From Nomia melanderi (lineage: Eukaryota > Arthropoda > Insecta > Hymenoptera > Halictidae): DNA of 64,000 bases. Below the pieces are notes generated by a model that saw only the letters and a program-made list of their open reading frames with translations, searched no databases and had not been told where the DNA came from. Where the stretch lies: NCBI RefSeq assembly GCF_051020985.1, contig NC_135008.1, forward strand, positions 7,006,001 to 7,070,000, given 5' to 3'. Below, piece after piece: positions 1 to 10,313 of the stretch. The number at the start of each line of letters is the position of its first letter. Position 1 is the first letter of the stretch. A program made the translations under genes and the position numbers.

Positions 1-2
1 AG

Positions 3-414
3 GTCGTCCCATAAGTTTGCACCGCCCTATGATACTTAACATGAAATTGTGTCATTTTAAATATAAAATTGTTGTAACTTTACGACCTGTCTCGAATACC
101 TTCCACCGACTAAACTGAAACAGTTCAAAATTGCATCGCCTGTGATTACAAAATGTAACACGAGGAATATATTAACACACCACGACAAGAACCATAAGTT
201 CGTTCCCATAAGTTTGTACCGCTCATTCTTTTCTATTTGATAAAATGATACTTAACATGAAATTGTTTCATTTTAAATATAAAATTGTTGTAACTTTACC
301 ACCTGTCTCGAATACTCTCCACCCACTAAACTGAAACAGTTCAAAATTGCATCGCCTGCGATTACAAAATGTAACACGAGAAATATTAATACATTAACAC
401 ACCACGACAAGAAC
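3..414. repeat. Direct repeat, two diverged ~200-bp units
   Basis: Units at about 3-192 and 201-414 share the start CCCATAAGTTTG.ACCGC, a central block around GATACTTAACATGAAATTGT, and the end CACGACAAGAAC. The second unit has about 20 extra bases after its start. The shared opening resembles a transposon end, possibly mariner-like, but no transposase is visible and the left edge is cut by the window. Whether this is one element duplicated in tandem or two insertions cannot be told. Confidence 0.7.
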
Positions 415-694
415 TTACGAGACGACCTAATAATATCACCTCTCTAACCGCTAATGCCGTAGTCATTATTCGATAGGAGAAATGAAGAATGAGAGACGAG
501 GAAGACGTACGGACGCACCGGTCATGAAAGTAACGTCCCAGCGTGTACCAACGAGAAGAAAGCTCGAAGGCTTCCCGTTCGACCTAGATCCGATCAGAGA
601 AAATTAAGGGTATTTCCGTGGGAGCGTCGCGAATGTGCCGAAAGAGTCGAAGGCTGGCCCGCAGCTCGATTCGTATTCCCCACCGGGAAAGTTG

Positions 695-700
695 TTTAAT
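695..700 (-). terminator. Possible polyadenylation signal ATTAAA of TTLL3
   Basis: ATTAAA on the minus strand begins at the last base of the TGA (702-700) that ends the final TTLL3 exon. No AATAAA is seen closer. Confidence 0.35.
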
Positions 701-3700
701 CAGAGACCGGCGGGCCACGGCAGTCGATACCGGCCGATTTCAAAAGCTCGTTCGAATATTCCGAAGGAAACATCGCGGGTCATGGTACTCGTTGTCCGCT
801 CCGATTTCCATTCACCGAAACTTTCACCCGCAGCCGCGGCTCCTGATAACTTGCTTCTGTTTGCGATTCCCCGCGGACCGTAGTTTACCAACCTTTAACC
901 AAGCTATGGAGGACACTGGAGTAGAGTCGCTTGGTAATTCTCGAGCTGGGCGGGTGCATCCGTGGGTTCGTGTTGATCTCGATCAGCCAGACGGAAAGAT
1001 CCTCCATCACGACGAAATCGGCTCCGTACAGCTCGAAGCTGCAGCGTCTTCTGTCCATGTGCTCCTGGGAGGCCAGCATCGTTAGAACTATAGCTTCCGA
1101 GATCCTCGGGTAGATCCTCTCGTAGTACGGTTCACCGTCGAGTCCAATTTGCCTGTCGAACGCAACGGGCGTTTCGGTGCCGATCGTGAAAAACGATGCT
1201 CGGTTAGGATCGCGCGGTGTGTCGCGAAGGATTACATTGGCCCCGATTTAAAATGGGGAAGAACGGGTGGGCGCGACCGACGTCGGATGTACACGGCGGA
1301 GGGGGGCAGCGGACTTGGACCGACAACGAAGTACACGGTTCCTGAGCATATTTGCGCGACGGACCTATCAATCTCGAGATCCATCCCTACGGGCTATCGA
1401 GTGTAACGAACGGATAACCGAAACTTCTCCGTGGAACGAGTAGACCGGTCGGGCGAGATTACTTTAAATATTCGTTCAGCTTCTCGCAGTCCCATCCTTG
1501 ATCGCGAACCGATTTTACGACTTCCTCCGAATACCCGCGCCTCCTCCTCCTCCGCCTCTCCTCGTCGTACTTCTCCTGAATGGCGGTATTGCAGATATGA
1601 ATCGCTTCGTGATAAGTTGAGAAAGTGTAGGGCTTCGAGCTGAACCGGAGTAGTCCTTCCCTGATGGAAGAGGATAAAAAAGGATGGAGGAGGATCAGGA
1701 AAATTCTTTGATGGAATCCAGCCGAATCCCCGCTGCGGGGAAATACTTTCGAGGAAAATTCGACGGCGTCCTCTTCCGCGTCGCGAATTGATTCCGTGGA
1801 ATCGCTTTACGAGTGCACTCGTCTTCGCGCTTTTCCGCCGGTTAGCGTGCATCGTTAAAGTCTACTCTACTTGTCCCGTCGCGGGGAGACTTACTTGAAC
1901 AACCATATTGTCAATGGGAACGTGTTGGTGACCAAGTACCACTGCCTTATATCGAACTTCGTGTCGTGAATCAATAGCGGACGTTCTGAGGAGGAAGGTG
2001 ACGCCCAGCGTTCAAGCCGAATGGAAAGAACGGATCCGCGAGGAACCACGTTCGAATTCGGGGATACGTACCGATGTACTTCTGGACGATGAAGTAATCC
2101 CTCGGTCTGCTCCTTACCTTCCGGAATATATCCTTCAAGTTATGCGATATGCTTATTCCTGTGCCGCAACAGAGCTCGCTAGGCTTTAAAATCCACATGT
2201 TCCTCATTCCGTTCAGCTCGTATTGCGGATCGACTTCCTTCAGTTTCGAGAGTGTCGATTTCGCTGTCTCGTAACACTTCTGAGGAAAAACCCCACCGGA
2301 GACCAACGTAATAAACGCGACATCGTAACCGAGAAACGTGTATCTCAAAGTATACGATACAAAGATAGACAAGAGAGAGAGAGAGAGAGACGGAATTCTA
2401 TGATAGATGCTCGATTACAGAGAAGAAACGAATGCGTCGCAAGTGTACCTGTAAATGTTGTCGAGCTTTCTCGGACGTGTACTCGATTCCGCCGCCTTCG
2501 TGAACGGCGGCGGTGTAATCGTCTAAAAAGGAATTCCATTCTTCTTCGGAAAGCTCGGCGACAAAGTCTTCATCTATGTTTCGGTGGTTCGCGCAAGCAA
2601 TGAATTCCTCGCAACGCTTTATAGCGCATTCCAGTCGACTCATTGGAATGGTACGTTGCCCGGGGTCGACGGTGTCCCGGTCATCTCGCATTCTTTGTAC
2701 GAACCACTTCAACAGGCCAGCGGCAGCGGTCAGTCGAAAATCCTCGAGAAAAGCTTTCGGCTCTCCGGTGAGGTTGTAACTTCGTGGGAACAGCACGCTC
2801 GACACGTCTCTCTCGTGGAACCAGTGCGCTTCGTCCAGTACACGAGCCATTCCTAACTGCATTTGTCGTGATCGCAAATACATTATCAACCTCTTACCGA
2901 ACCCGGCTCGTTCGGCTCGCGAACGAATCGAAGGTGAACGCGGAACGAATCGCGAATTCCCTATTCTCGTTCTCTGTTTAAAGGGCTTAAACGGGTGTTA
3001 ACCTTGGATGTGTAAACGGAAGGCTTTTGATATCTGTTCAGTAGAGTATTGCTACCGAGGCCACGGTGCCAGTCGACAAAGTCGTTTCGACAGTCCCATA
3101 TAAAGTCTGGCGATTTGTGACGTAATAAAGCGAAAATCACCGCTTTCTCGTTTAACGTTCCATCCGGTAGGGTCAGATCGCCCAATGATCTTGCCTCCAA
3201 GCTGGCCACGCTACCTAAAGCATCCACCGGAGTTTTTACAATATTGCGAAAGTTCACAGCGGCCGGAACGCTCGGTTTTATTTAGACGTTCTCCCGGCAT
3301 TTACGCGGTTAATGTTTAATTAAAGAAAGAGAGGAAAATGCGAGGCGAGGGGAAAAAAATTTAATCAAGAGGGCCAAGGAAACTAACCGTAACGCAGCGT
3401 TCTTGTTTTCGTGGCTTCGTATTTCTGCACCCAACCTCTTTCCTCTAGTGCTTCCTTCAATTTCGGTAACTCGCCGCGAATCAGAAATATTTTGTGTCTC
3501 TGGAAACCGGAAATACGTTTTCTTAAATGCCTCTCCGTCGGACGTCGGGAATTATCGAGATACATTCCCTTCGTACGATTCGATCGTCTTATTTCGGTCA
3601 ATGTGAGTACCAGGTTGTTCATTTTCTTTAAAGATTTCTACCTTGACAGCCCTGTTCACTCTCGCTTTAATCGTCTCGTAGCAATCTTTCCTCTCCCAAT

Positions 3701-4034
3701 GAGCTTTGCAACAATCGTCGTCCTTCGCGACGACGTTCCTATAGCCGACGATTCCACTCGCATCGCGTTGCTGGCTGTTATCGAAGGTCTCCCGAGGGCA
3801 GCAGGAACACGTGTCCATGTACGATTTCGAGAATGCACCGCAGTCGAGTCGCGGCAGGCTGTTAACAGCGCTGATCTCATTGTCATCCGTGTCCGGAACT
3901 GGCCATTTCGCGTTCATTTTCGCTGAGTCTACCCGATTGTACGGGTTCACCGAGCTCTCCTTCTTCTCCAGACTAATCAAAGGAGTCAATTTACAGCCGG
4001 ATTGGTTCCCTCTATCGTCACCGCTGGAGTCCAT
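700..4034 (-). CDS. TTLL3: Tubulin glycylase, TTLL3-type (tubulin-tyrosine ligase-like family)
   Basis: TTLL3 enzymes add glycine to glutamate side chains of tubulin, mainly in cilia and sperm axonemes. Reconstructed exons, in transcript order: 4034-3642, 3499-3388, 3214-3003, 2856-2449, 2279-2072, 1985-1895, 1660-1463, 1152-889, then about 820-700 (or 787-700). Every junction is GT-AG and all phases agree (0,1,0,0,1,2,2,2), giving about 657-668 residues. Family landmarks in order: KIFLIRGELPKLKEALEERG, HKSPDFIW, FPRSYNL, NMWILKP, IVQKYIERPLLI, TKFDIRQWYLVT, LLRFSSKPYTF, SFELYGADF, WLIEIN, and a final GIFERAFEI. The EIN of WLIEIN supplies metal ligands. Odd: the nucleotide loop reads KPSELCCGTGI where the family usually has KPG..SRG.GI. 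Ignoring the last intron would end the protein at a TAA at 885-887. The ATG at 4034 is the first Met after an in-frame stop, but an upstream exon is possible. Confidence 0.85.
2372..2390. repeat. (GA)n microsatellite
   Basis: An uninterrupted AG/GA run within the TTLL3 intron between exons 2279-2072 and 2856-2449. Confidence 0.9.
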
Positions 4035-4678
4035 CGCCGCTGGTTCGCTCGCGATCTTAACGTCCCTCGATCGATGAAATCGAAACGTCTTGAACTCTTC
4101 CCTGTCGATGATCGGGGAATCACCATAAACTGTACTTATTGCTCGGTCGGAGCTATGTCGCGATGAAAATCCGTCGAAGAGTCATGAAACGTGCATTCGG
4201 CCGAGGAGTGAATCCATAATCGTATAAATAGAACCCGTGCGATGGTGATTCGTCGACTTCGCTGAATTTACGTCAGTTCCTGAACAAACGGATACAGCGG
4301 TTTTAATTCTTTAAGCACAGTGTTATACGCGTACCACCAGCGGGAGATTAAACTTTTGTACACAAGCTATATTAAATGAACGCAACGTTTCTTTCCCGGC
4401 GGAAAATTTGAATTAAGCGAGACGCTTAACGCAAATATTTATGAATGCTCTTATACTTTGAACGCCCGACGGTCCAAGCGGTAAAGGCTAAATCGATCAG
4501 CCCGCTTGTTTAACCTACTCGCCTTATTGTCCGGCGAGCGTCCTAATCTCCCAAGTAATTAACCTTTTATGGAACGAACTTCGGGGAAACTGTCGTTCGC
4601 CGTTAATAAAAGGGACCGCATTAATTCCACACGAAACCTGCGCACCCTTTTAATCGCGAAAAACAGTTCAGTCGCTTA

Positions 4679-5040
4679 GAAGCCAATGCAATTAAGTCGA
4701 TTTCTTTATATTTCCTGGTTTTTGCAAATTTTAATGGAATAAATAATATTCTTTTTAATTATCAAACTAAACTAACTAACTTACTCGTTTCATCGTTTTT
4801 AATCTAGGTCAGACAGCCATTCTTTTTATAGCTTCTGGATATGTTGTATAATGATTTCAGAAGCCAATGCAATTAAGTTTCTTTATATTTCTTGGTTTTT
4901 GCAAATTTTAATGAAGTAAATAATATTCTTTTCAGTTATTAAAGAATTTACTCGTTTCTTCGTTCTTTTTTAGGTAAGAAAGCCATTCTTTTTGTAGCTT
5001 CCGGATATGTTGTACAATTATTTCAAAAGCCAAAACATTA
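4679..5040. repeat. Tandem duplication of a ~180-bp transposon-internal segment
   Basis: Two adjacent units (about 4679-4860 and 4861-5031) share AGCCAATGCAATTAAG, TTTTTGCAAATTTTAATG, AATAATATTCTTTT, and GATATGTTGTA near their ends. A third start follows at about 5028. The same segment occurs once, in either orientation, inside the TA-flanked elements at 33.1-34.1 kb and 53.0-53.6 kb. No inverted termini are seen here, so this is a tandemly amplified internal fragment. Confidence 0.75.
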
Positions 5041-6432
5041 ATTTTCCCAATTTTTGGTTCCTAGGCTCATCTACATTCGCTTCTAAGCGACTAATTTACG
5101 ACCGAAGGGTTGAAACGAGTACAACGCCGAATTCGCGAGCATCGGATCGAAATATTATTTCAAGTATATTCGATTCCGCCCGGCGCGTCACGTATTTACA
5201 GCAAACATACGGAACGAACCGAGTCCCGATGGAACTTTCTGAAATCTTTCCTCGGTAAATACTCGCCATTGTAGCCGGGACGAACAATGTTGGAAATGCG
5301 AACTTCATCTCATCGTTCGTAAAATTGCCGGCATCCAAGGCTCTCCCGACGTGCGTGGAAATGTTTCGCGGAACTTGCTGGAAATCGTCCGGACATGCAC
5401 TTTTACGAGTTCCGATGTCCCCCTAGAGTTTTATCAGTTTACGGGGTTTGATTGGAAGCTTCTTCATTGGATGTCGCGGTACCGTGACTCCCAGGATTCA
5501 ACGGTAGCGTTGCACGTAAGGGCGAGACATACGTTTCAACTCGAAAATTTATTTCATGGTTCCTTTAATCCGAACGAAAGTTCAACTTTAGCGATTTCCT
5601 GACATTTCATACGGTGGACATGTTGCTTTTCGCCGACCGTCAATTTTTTTTTTATCAGCCGCCTCGGCGGAACCTTCGATTCCCGAGCACATTTGCGAAA
5701 ATCCGTTGCGTATAACCAAAAACCGTGAGAACAGCACGAAGATTGAGAATCGTGCCGGAGAATCGTACTTTCGATCCAGCTTGCTGCAGGAACGAACGAG
5801 TTAACTAGCTAAGTAACCGCACCCACTGCACTCTCTAATCGCCAAAGGTACCGGGAATGCTTCTAAACTTTCCACCGACAATTACGCTCTTCTTTGCATA
5901 GAGGTTCTTCCATTAGATCTTTCGTCATTCCAATTATCACGGAATTGTTTGAAACGCGCGCATCGATGAGATTCAAGGAAGTTCGACTGTAAAGATTCAA
6001 TGAATATTTCAAGCCGTCGGATCATACGTCACAGTATAAAAATTCTATTTATCTTCTCACTGAAGTACCGTCGTCGATTTCCAGTGATTTTCGAACAAAC
6101 GTACGCACGCCACGGTATAGAATCGGACTAACTTCGGGAAATAGGCGAACGAAAGAACTTTCGAAAGAACGCACGCGATCGCGGGTTTCGAGCTTTTTGA
6201 TCCATGTATTTTTGTTGTATCGGACGTTTGCGCTTTATCGTCCCGATGGCAGAATATATAAGCTACAAAGTCTACCGAATAAAAAGCTATTTCTCTCTGG
6301 TCGGGGGAAAACTAATTCGAATATGGACGGAATTTAACGTTAAAAGTTTTCAAATTAATTGATTTCATCGAAAATGATCAAATCGGCGCACAATGCGTAC
6401 GCCCGCGGACAGGAACGCCAAAAACTCGGCTA

Positions 6433-6732
6433 TCCGCATAACGAAAATTGAAAGTTATCAATGTGGTGTTAAATACTCCATACAATACAAAATGATTTTC
6501 ATTTCAGAAATCAAAATTCAGTGCAAATAAATTCCGTTTCTCTATTTATATAACGTTCGAATCGAAACGCAAAATTTCTATCGCCATTTAGAGAACTTCG
6601 TAATATCCCAGTCATATAAAAAAAATATAATCACCATATATTTAGCTCGATATTTTACAACCTTTGTATAAAGCACTTTTTTTTATCACTCTATACTTTT
6701 TAAGTTATCGAGTTTTATCGAGGAGACGGCCG
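6433..6732. repeat. Dispersed repeat, copy 1 (partner at 46842-47152)
   Basis: Shares with the partner CGCATAACG..AATTGAA.GTTA, AGTTCCGTTTCTCTA/AATTCCGTTTCTCTA, ATAACGTT, TATAA.CACCA, a block ending GAAGCACTTT/AAAGCACTTT, and a final GAG.CGGCCG or GAAAACGGCCG. No coding potential is visible. The class is unknown. Confidence 0.6.
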
Positions 6733-7202
6733 TTTGGTCGCACTGTGCGGCGAAATCAAAAGCTTCAACGGTTGGCGCAACGACAATTATAACGCAGAAT
6801 AAAAATCGCAAGATGCACCGCCACGGTGCGCGGATTCACGCGTATCACGATGCAACTATTGCGCGAATCTAACCGCGGCGCATTGCGCCATAACCGAAAT
6901 GGACTCGCAGTTGTATAAATCTTATTACAAGGTGATCTCGTTTGAAAGCGTCGGAGTACTCTCGTGCTTGTATCCCAAGGATTGTAGACCTTCCGCGACG
7001 CATTTTTCAACGAAGGAACAAGTTACGAAGTTCCCCGGTTAAGTTCGCGACGCCGCAGCCTCGTTTCTCTGCATTCCGCTCCGAGACCTTTCTGCTCTGA
7101 TCCAATCCGCTTTTTCGAACCTTTAGAAATGTAACCCTTTGCACTCGAGAAGTGACCCTCGTTCACCACTTGATTTCATACAGTACAAAGAAAACGTAAT
7201 AT

Positions 7203-7450
7203 TTAACCACTTGCGCTGGAAAAACGTGCCACGCACGTCGAGACGTTTCTATACCAAAATTCTCAATGATGTCTTTCACGCATTGATACTCCTGTTGCAT
7301 TACGCCTATTAGATTACTTCGAAATGTATCACTCCATACAGAATGATTAACAAACAAAATTAGCGTACATATCAGTGTAAAATAGGTGAAAACAAAATTC
7401 GCAGGAGACTTTGCCAAATTTCTGAATTCATTTCCAGCGCAAGTGGTTAA
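7203..7450. mobile_element. TTAA-flanked MITE (CCACTTGCGCTGG termini)
   Basis: TTAA followed by CCACTTGCGCTGG at the left, and the exact reverse complement followed by TTAA at the right, 248 bp in all. TTAA target duplication with a CC-starting inverted terminus is the signature of piggyBac-type non-autonomous elements. An 84-codon open frame inside is probably chance. Confidence 0.7.
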
Positions 7451-8329
7451 TATTATACTCCGTGTAACGCATCAATTTGAGAAATATTGAAATAAAATAG
7501 CTTCGTTCCTCGATGTACGTGTGATTTCTCTTCGAGTTGGTTATTCACAAAATATCGTCTTTACCTCGTTAGAAAGTGTGAAAATATTTCTAGTGAAAAA
7601 CGTCTGAATTCATTCTCTTCCATGTTTCGACATCTCAGTATATTCTCCGAATGTCTGAAATTGTCTCAGTGAAATAATTCGATTACACTAATTTATTTGT
7701 TGGATTTACAGTATATCGAATGTCGGCGAACATTAGCGAGGAAATGATTCTTTCTACCTCGCTCGCATAATTTTCCTTCCGGAAGTTGTACGCGCGGTTG
7801 TAATCAGTCGCGCGGAATGTCACGTATGGCCGTGCGCGCGGCCAAAAATTTTATTCAAATGTGCCCTCTTTGTAGATATTTCTCAAAGAGAACGACACCG
7901 TGTTACAGATTGCAGCGTCGAAGAGAACTCGCGCCCGCGCCAAATGTTATATCGCTAAAGGGACCTTTGTGCAATTTAAAGCAAAGTCATGTATTGCGTA
8001 GATTCTTCTTTGAGAACTATTTTTCTGGGGGAACTGCTCCGCTCCGCGTTCTGTTGCTCTACTTCCACCTAACGTACACGAATTCAAATCCGACCAGTAA
8101 AGTTTCCATCTCCCGGCGTGTCCGTATTGTCGCAGCCACGAAGACCTTTCATACCTTTCGCGCGTTCAACGGCCGCGACTTTTATGTCTCCCTTTTCACG
8201 TTCGCCCCGTCAAAACTGTGGGATTAACTTACTACTCCCCGGGGAACGGTCGCCGCCATGTCGTCTACGTCTTTAACACTTTGCGAGGTAAACGCTCATC
8301 AGAGCTCCTATGCAGTCGGAACAGTTTGC

Positions 8330-8857
8330 TTAACCCTTAGCGCACCCGGTGGTTTTGTAATCCATCAGCAACTGAAACTAATTTTTATAGCATTCATAGC
8401 GAAAATGAGGAACGCTATAACATTTCTGTGGTACAAATGGAATTTGAATATGTTTTATTTACAAAAGAAACATAGGAATAGATAATTGAATAGAATACAA
8501 ATAAATAGAAACGATATAGCTCGCAGTGTACAGGTCTTTTCAATAAATTCTCAAACACACCCTACTCTCACCACCACGCACTCATCATCCTTGCTTAAGC
8601 ATCCCTCGGGAGAACCCAGCAACCCTTGGGCCCGGTCTCCATGAGTCCCTGTCTCTTTTATGGCCCTCAGAATACTCGCTGTCCAACTGTCTTAAAACTA
8701 TGATACTAAATTTCTTCGATCTTTTATTTTCCTTCTCAGTGCAAAATTTGGATATGTGGAAAATCTAACGATTTTAGGGTAGTTTCTTTGAGATTCATTA
8801 AAATATTTAGTATTATAACTGCTGCAATATTGAAGCCTACAGAGTTCAAAGGGTTAA
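8330..8857. mobile_element. TTAA-flanked MITE, CCCTTWGC family
   Basis: Left end TTAACCCTTAGCGCACC, right end GAGTTCAAAGGGTTAA, 528 bp, with near-inverted CCC..GGG termini and TTAA on both sides. Internal pieces (GATTACAAAATCAT-like, CTTTTATTTTCCTTCT) recur in the element at 36222-36464. Confidence 0.65.
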
Positions 8858-9340
8858 TAAAGCAGAAACTGGAGGGTCAAGATTTTTCATAATTGTTAAG
8901 GGTACATGTTGGACGCAGGTTCTTTATGCGGAATAACAACGCAAGGGCTTAGTGAAAAAGGAGAGGTAACTTATACGTTGATATACACTTAGGAAATGCA
9001 GACAGAAATATACCAGGACTTTCTATGTCCTGTTCCACCGACTTTTCAACGTCGAACTGCCGGAAGGAATGCAGCCTTCGATACTGTAAGATGGGTATTG
9101 TGAGTAGGGATAGTTAATCGTGACGAACTGATTAAACGTATAAGGTATTTAATGTAAAATATATTATAGTATCTAGAATTCTTAGCGTAGGTTAAGGTAT
9201 TTTTAAGAAGAGTGAATGTAAGAATGAGTTGTTACCAAAATTTGTAACTTACGAAAAAGAATAAGGAATTCGATTTTGTAATTTTATTTTGGATTTGTGT
9301 TACACGTATCTAAAATGTTACATTAATGTAGGACTATCAA

Positions 9341-9480
9341 TTAACCCCTTGTCCTACAACGAGTGAGACTCGTGGTGAAGATTTTCAACATGATTCAACA
9401 AATATATATATTACTCAGTTCATTCGAATTCAAAGTATATATTATTCCTCTGTAATCAACTGTTATACTCAAAAGGAAAT
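9341..9480. mobile_element. TTAA-starting element fragment (CCCCTTGTCCTACAACGAG)
   Basis: Begins TTAACCCCTTGTC and contains GAGTGAGACTCGTGGTGAA. The element at 17631-17762 carries the same interior in the opposite orientation. A related start (TTAACCCCTTGCC, GAGTGAGACTCGTGATGA) occurs at 31474. The right end is not certain. Confidence 0.4.
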
Positions 9481-9526
9481 ATAGGCATAACATACGATAG
9501 AATATTTCTCTTTTTCCAATAAATTA

Positions 9527-9769
9527 TTAACACGTTGACCTGACGGTGGTCACTGATGGCCGGAGCTTCCGACTTGAAAACAATTACAATAAGAAAATTG
9601 ATATTGAATCGAAATATTTAGTAACACCAGAAGCTATATAACAGTGCGATATGAGTTCTGTAATACAAAACAATTAATAATTATTTCTAATACTATTTTC
9701 CTGTGTCCTAAAGGAATAAATCTCTCTGTAACAAAACGCTCGAAATTCTCGTGGCAGTCAACGTGTTAA
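9527..9769. mobile_element. TTAA-flanked MITE, CACGTTGA family, copy 1
   Basis: TTAACACGTTGACC at the left and GGCAGTCAACGTGTTAA at the right; 243 bp. Contains the family block GGTGGTCACTGATGGCCGGA. Confidence 0.75.
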
Positions 9770-10157
9770 TGACAAAGTAGCCGTATCGATCAGAGTTGAG
9801 AAAGGAATCACAACCAATGCGTTAATTTCGAAAGGCAACGTAATCGTTACATCGTTCCCAGAGTATCCCTTCGATGACTCCTCCATGCGCCGCGTGATGA
9901 GAAATCTCGATGATCGTTCGAGAAAGGGAATCTTCAAATTCGATAGGTGCGCACACTCCGAAAGGTTCCGACAGCGAGAGATCAACGTTCAAGCGTGAAA
10001 TTCTACTATAGATGAACGCCAGTGCCAGGAATACGAATAGCTAATCAAGGTCCAAGTCGGTAATCTCGTTTCCTTTCGCAGTTATAGGACAGGTATGGAG
10101 TTCTAGGGTAAATTCCCGAGATTTGTCCGATTCGACAAAGTTTCGTCGTTAGAAAGT

Positions 10158-10313
10158 TTACATTGTGGTCACGTATTTGAAACACGTGATCCGTCCGTCG
10201 CTACAGTAGCAACGCGCGGTGCCTGAAAACGTCAGAACACTTTTACGGGAACAGGTGCACGCCGGACACAATGCGTCGCCGCTCCGTAAAACGTACCGCC
10301 TGTTCTCCTCCTT
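10158..10313 (-). CDS. Putative terminal exon of a small Cys-rich (VWC-like) protein
   Basis: Reading right to left, a long pyrimidine tract ends in an acceptor (AACCTGCAG) at 10314, followed by a phase-0 exon of 51 codons and a TAA. The exon has six cysteines in about 30 residues: CPACTC, then CYC, then a final C in SDGRITC. The CxxCxC spacing recalls von Willebrand factor type C or pacifastin-type modules, but it does not fit either well enough to name. Upstream exons should lie above 10.37 kb on the same strand. I looked at open frames around 10.7 and 11.2 kb and could not join them. Support: acceptor quality and the cysteine pattern. Against: no upstream exon found. Confidence 0.35.
   Translation of the reverse strand, partial: KEENRRYVLRSGDALCPACTCSRKSVLTFSGTARCYCSDGRITCFKYVTTM

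Larger units (their letters stand above)
4035..10157. other. Gene-poor interval between TTLL3 and the 10.2-kb exon
   Basis: I see no exon here that I can support. It holds a 180-bp tandem repeat (4679-5040), a dispersed repeat (6433-6732), several TTAA-flanked elements, and a TATAAATA at 4223-4230 with no convincing reading frame behind it. Short open frames are frequent because the DNA is CpG-rich and poor in stop triplets. Confidence 0.6.

Noticed and set aside
4475..4510. tRNA-like box A (GGTCCAAGCGGTAAAGGC)
   Set aside because: No matching box B (GGTTCGANTCC) or acceptor stem at the required distance.
7131..7200. CCCTTTGCACTC start resembling the CCCTTTGC MITE family
   Set aside because: No matching right end and no left TTAA; only the separate element at 7203-7450 is complete.
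9770..10000. Plus-strand open stretch right after a MITE (GITTNALISKGNVIVTSFPEY)
   Set aside because: No start codon, splice sites or homology; the opposite strand is equally open.
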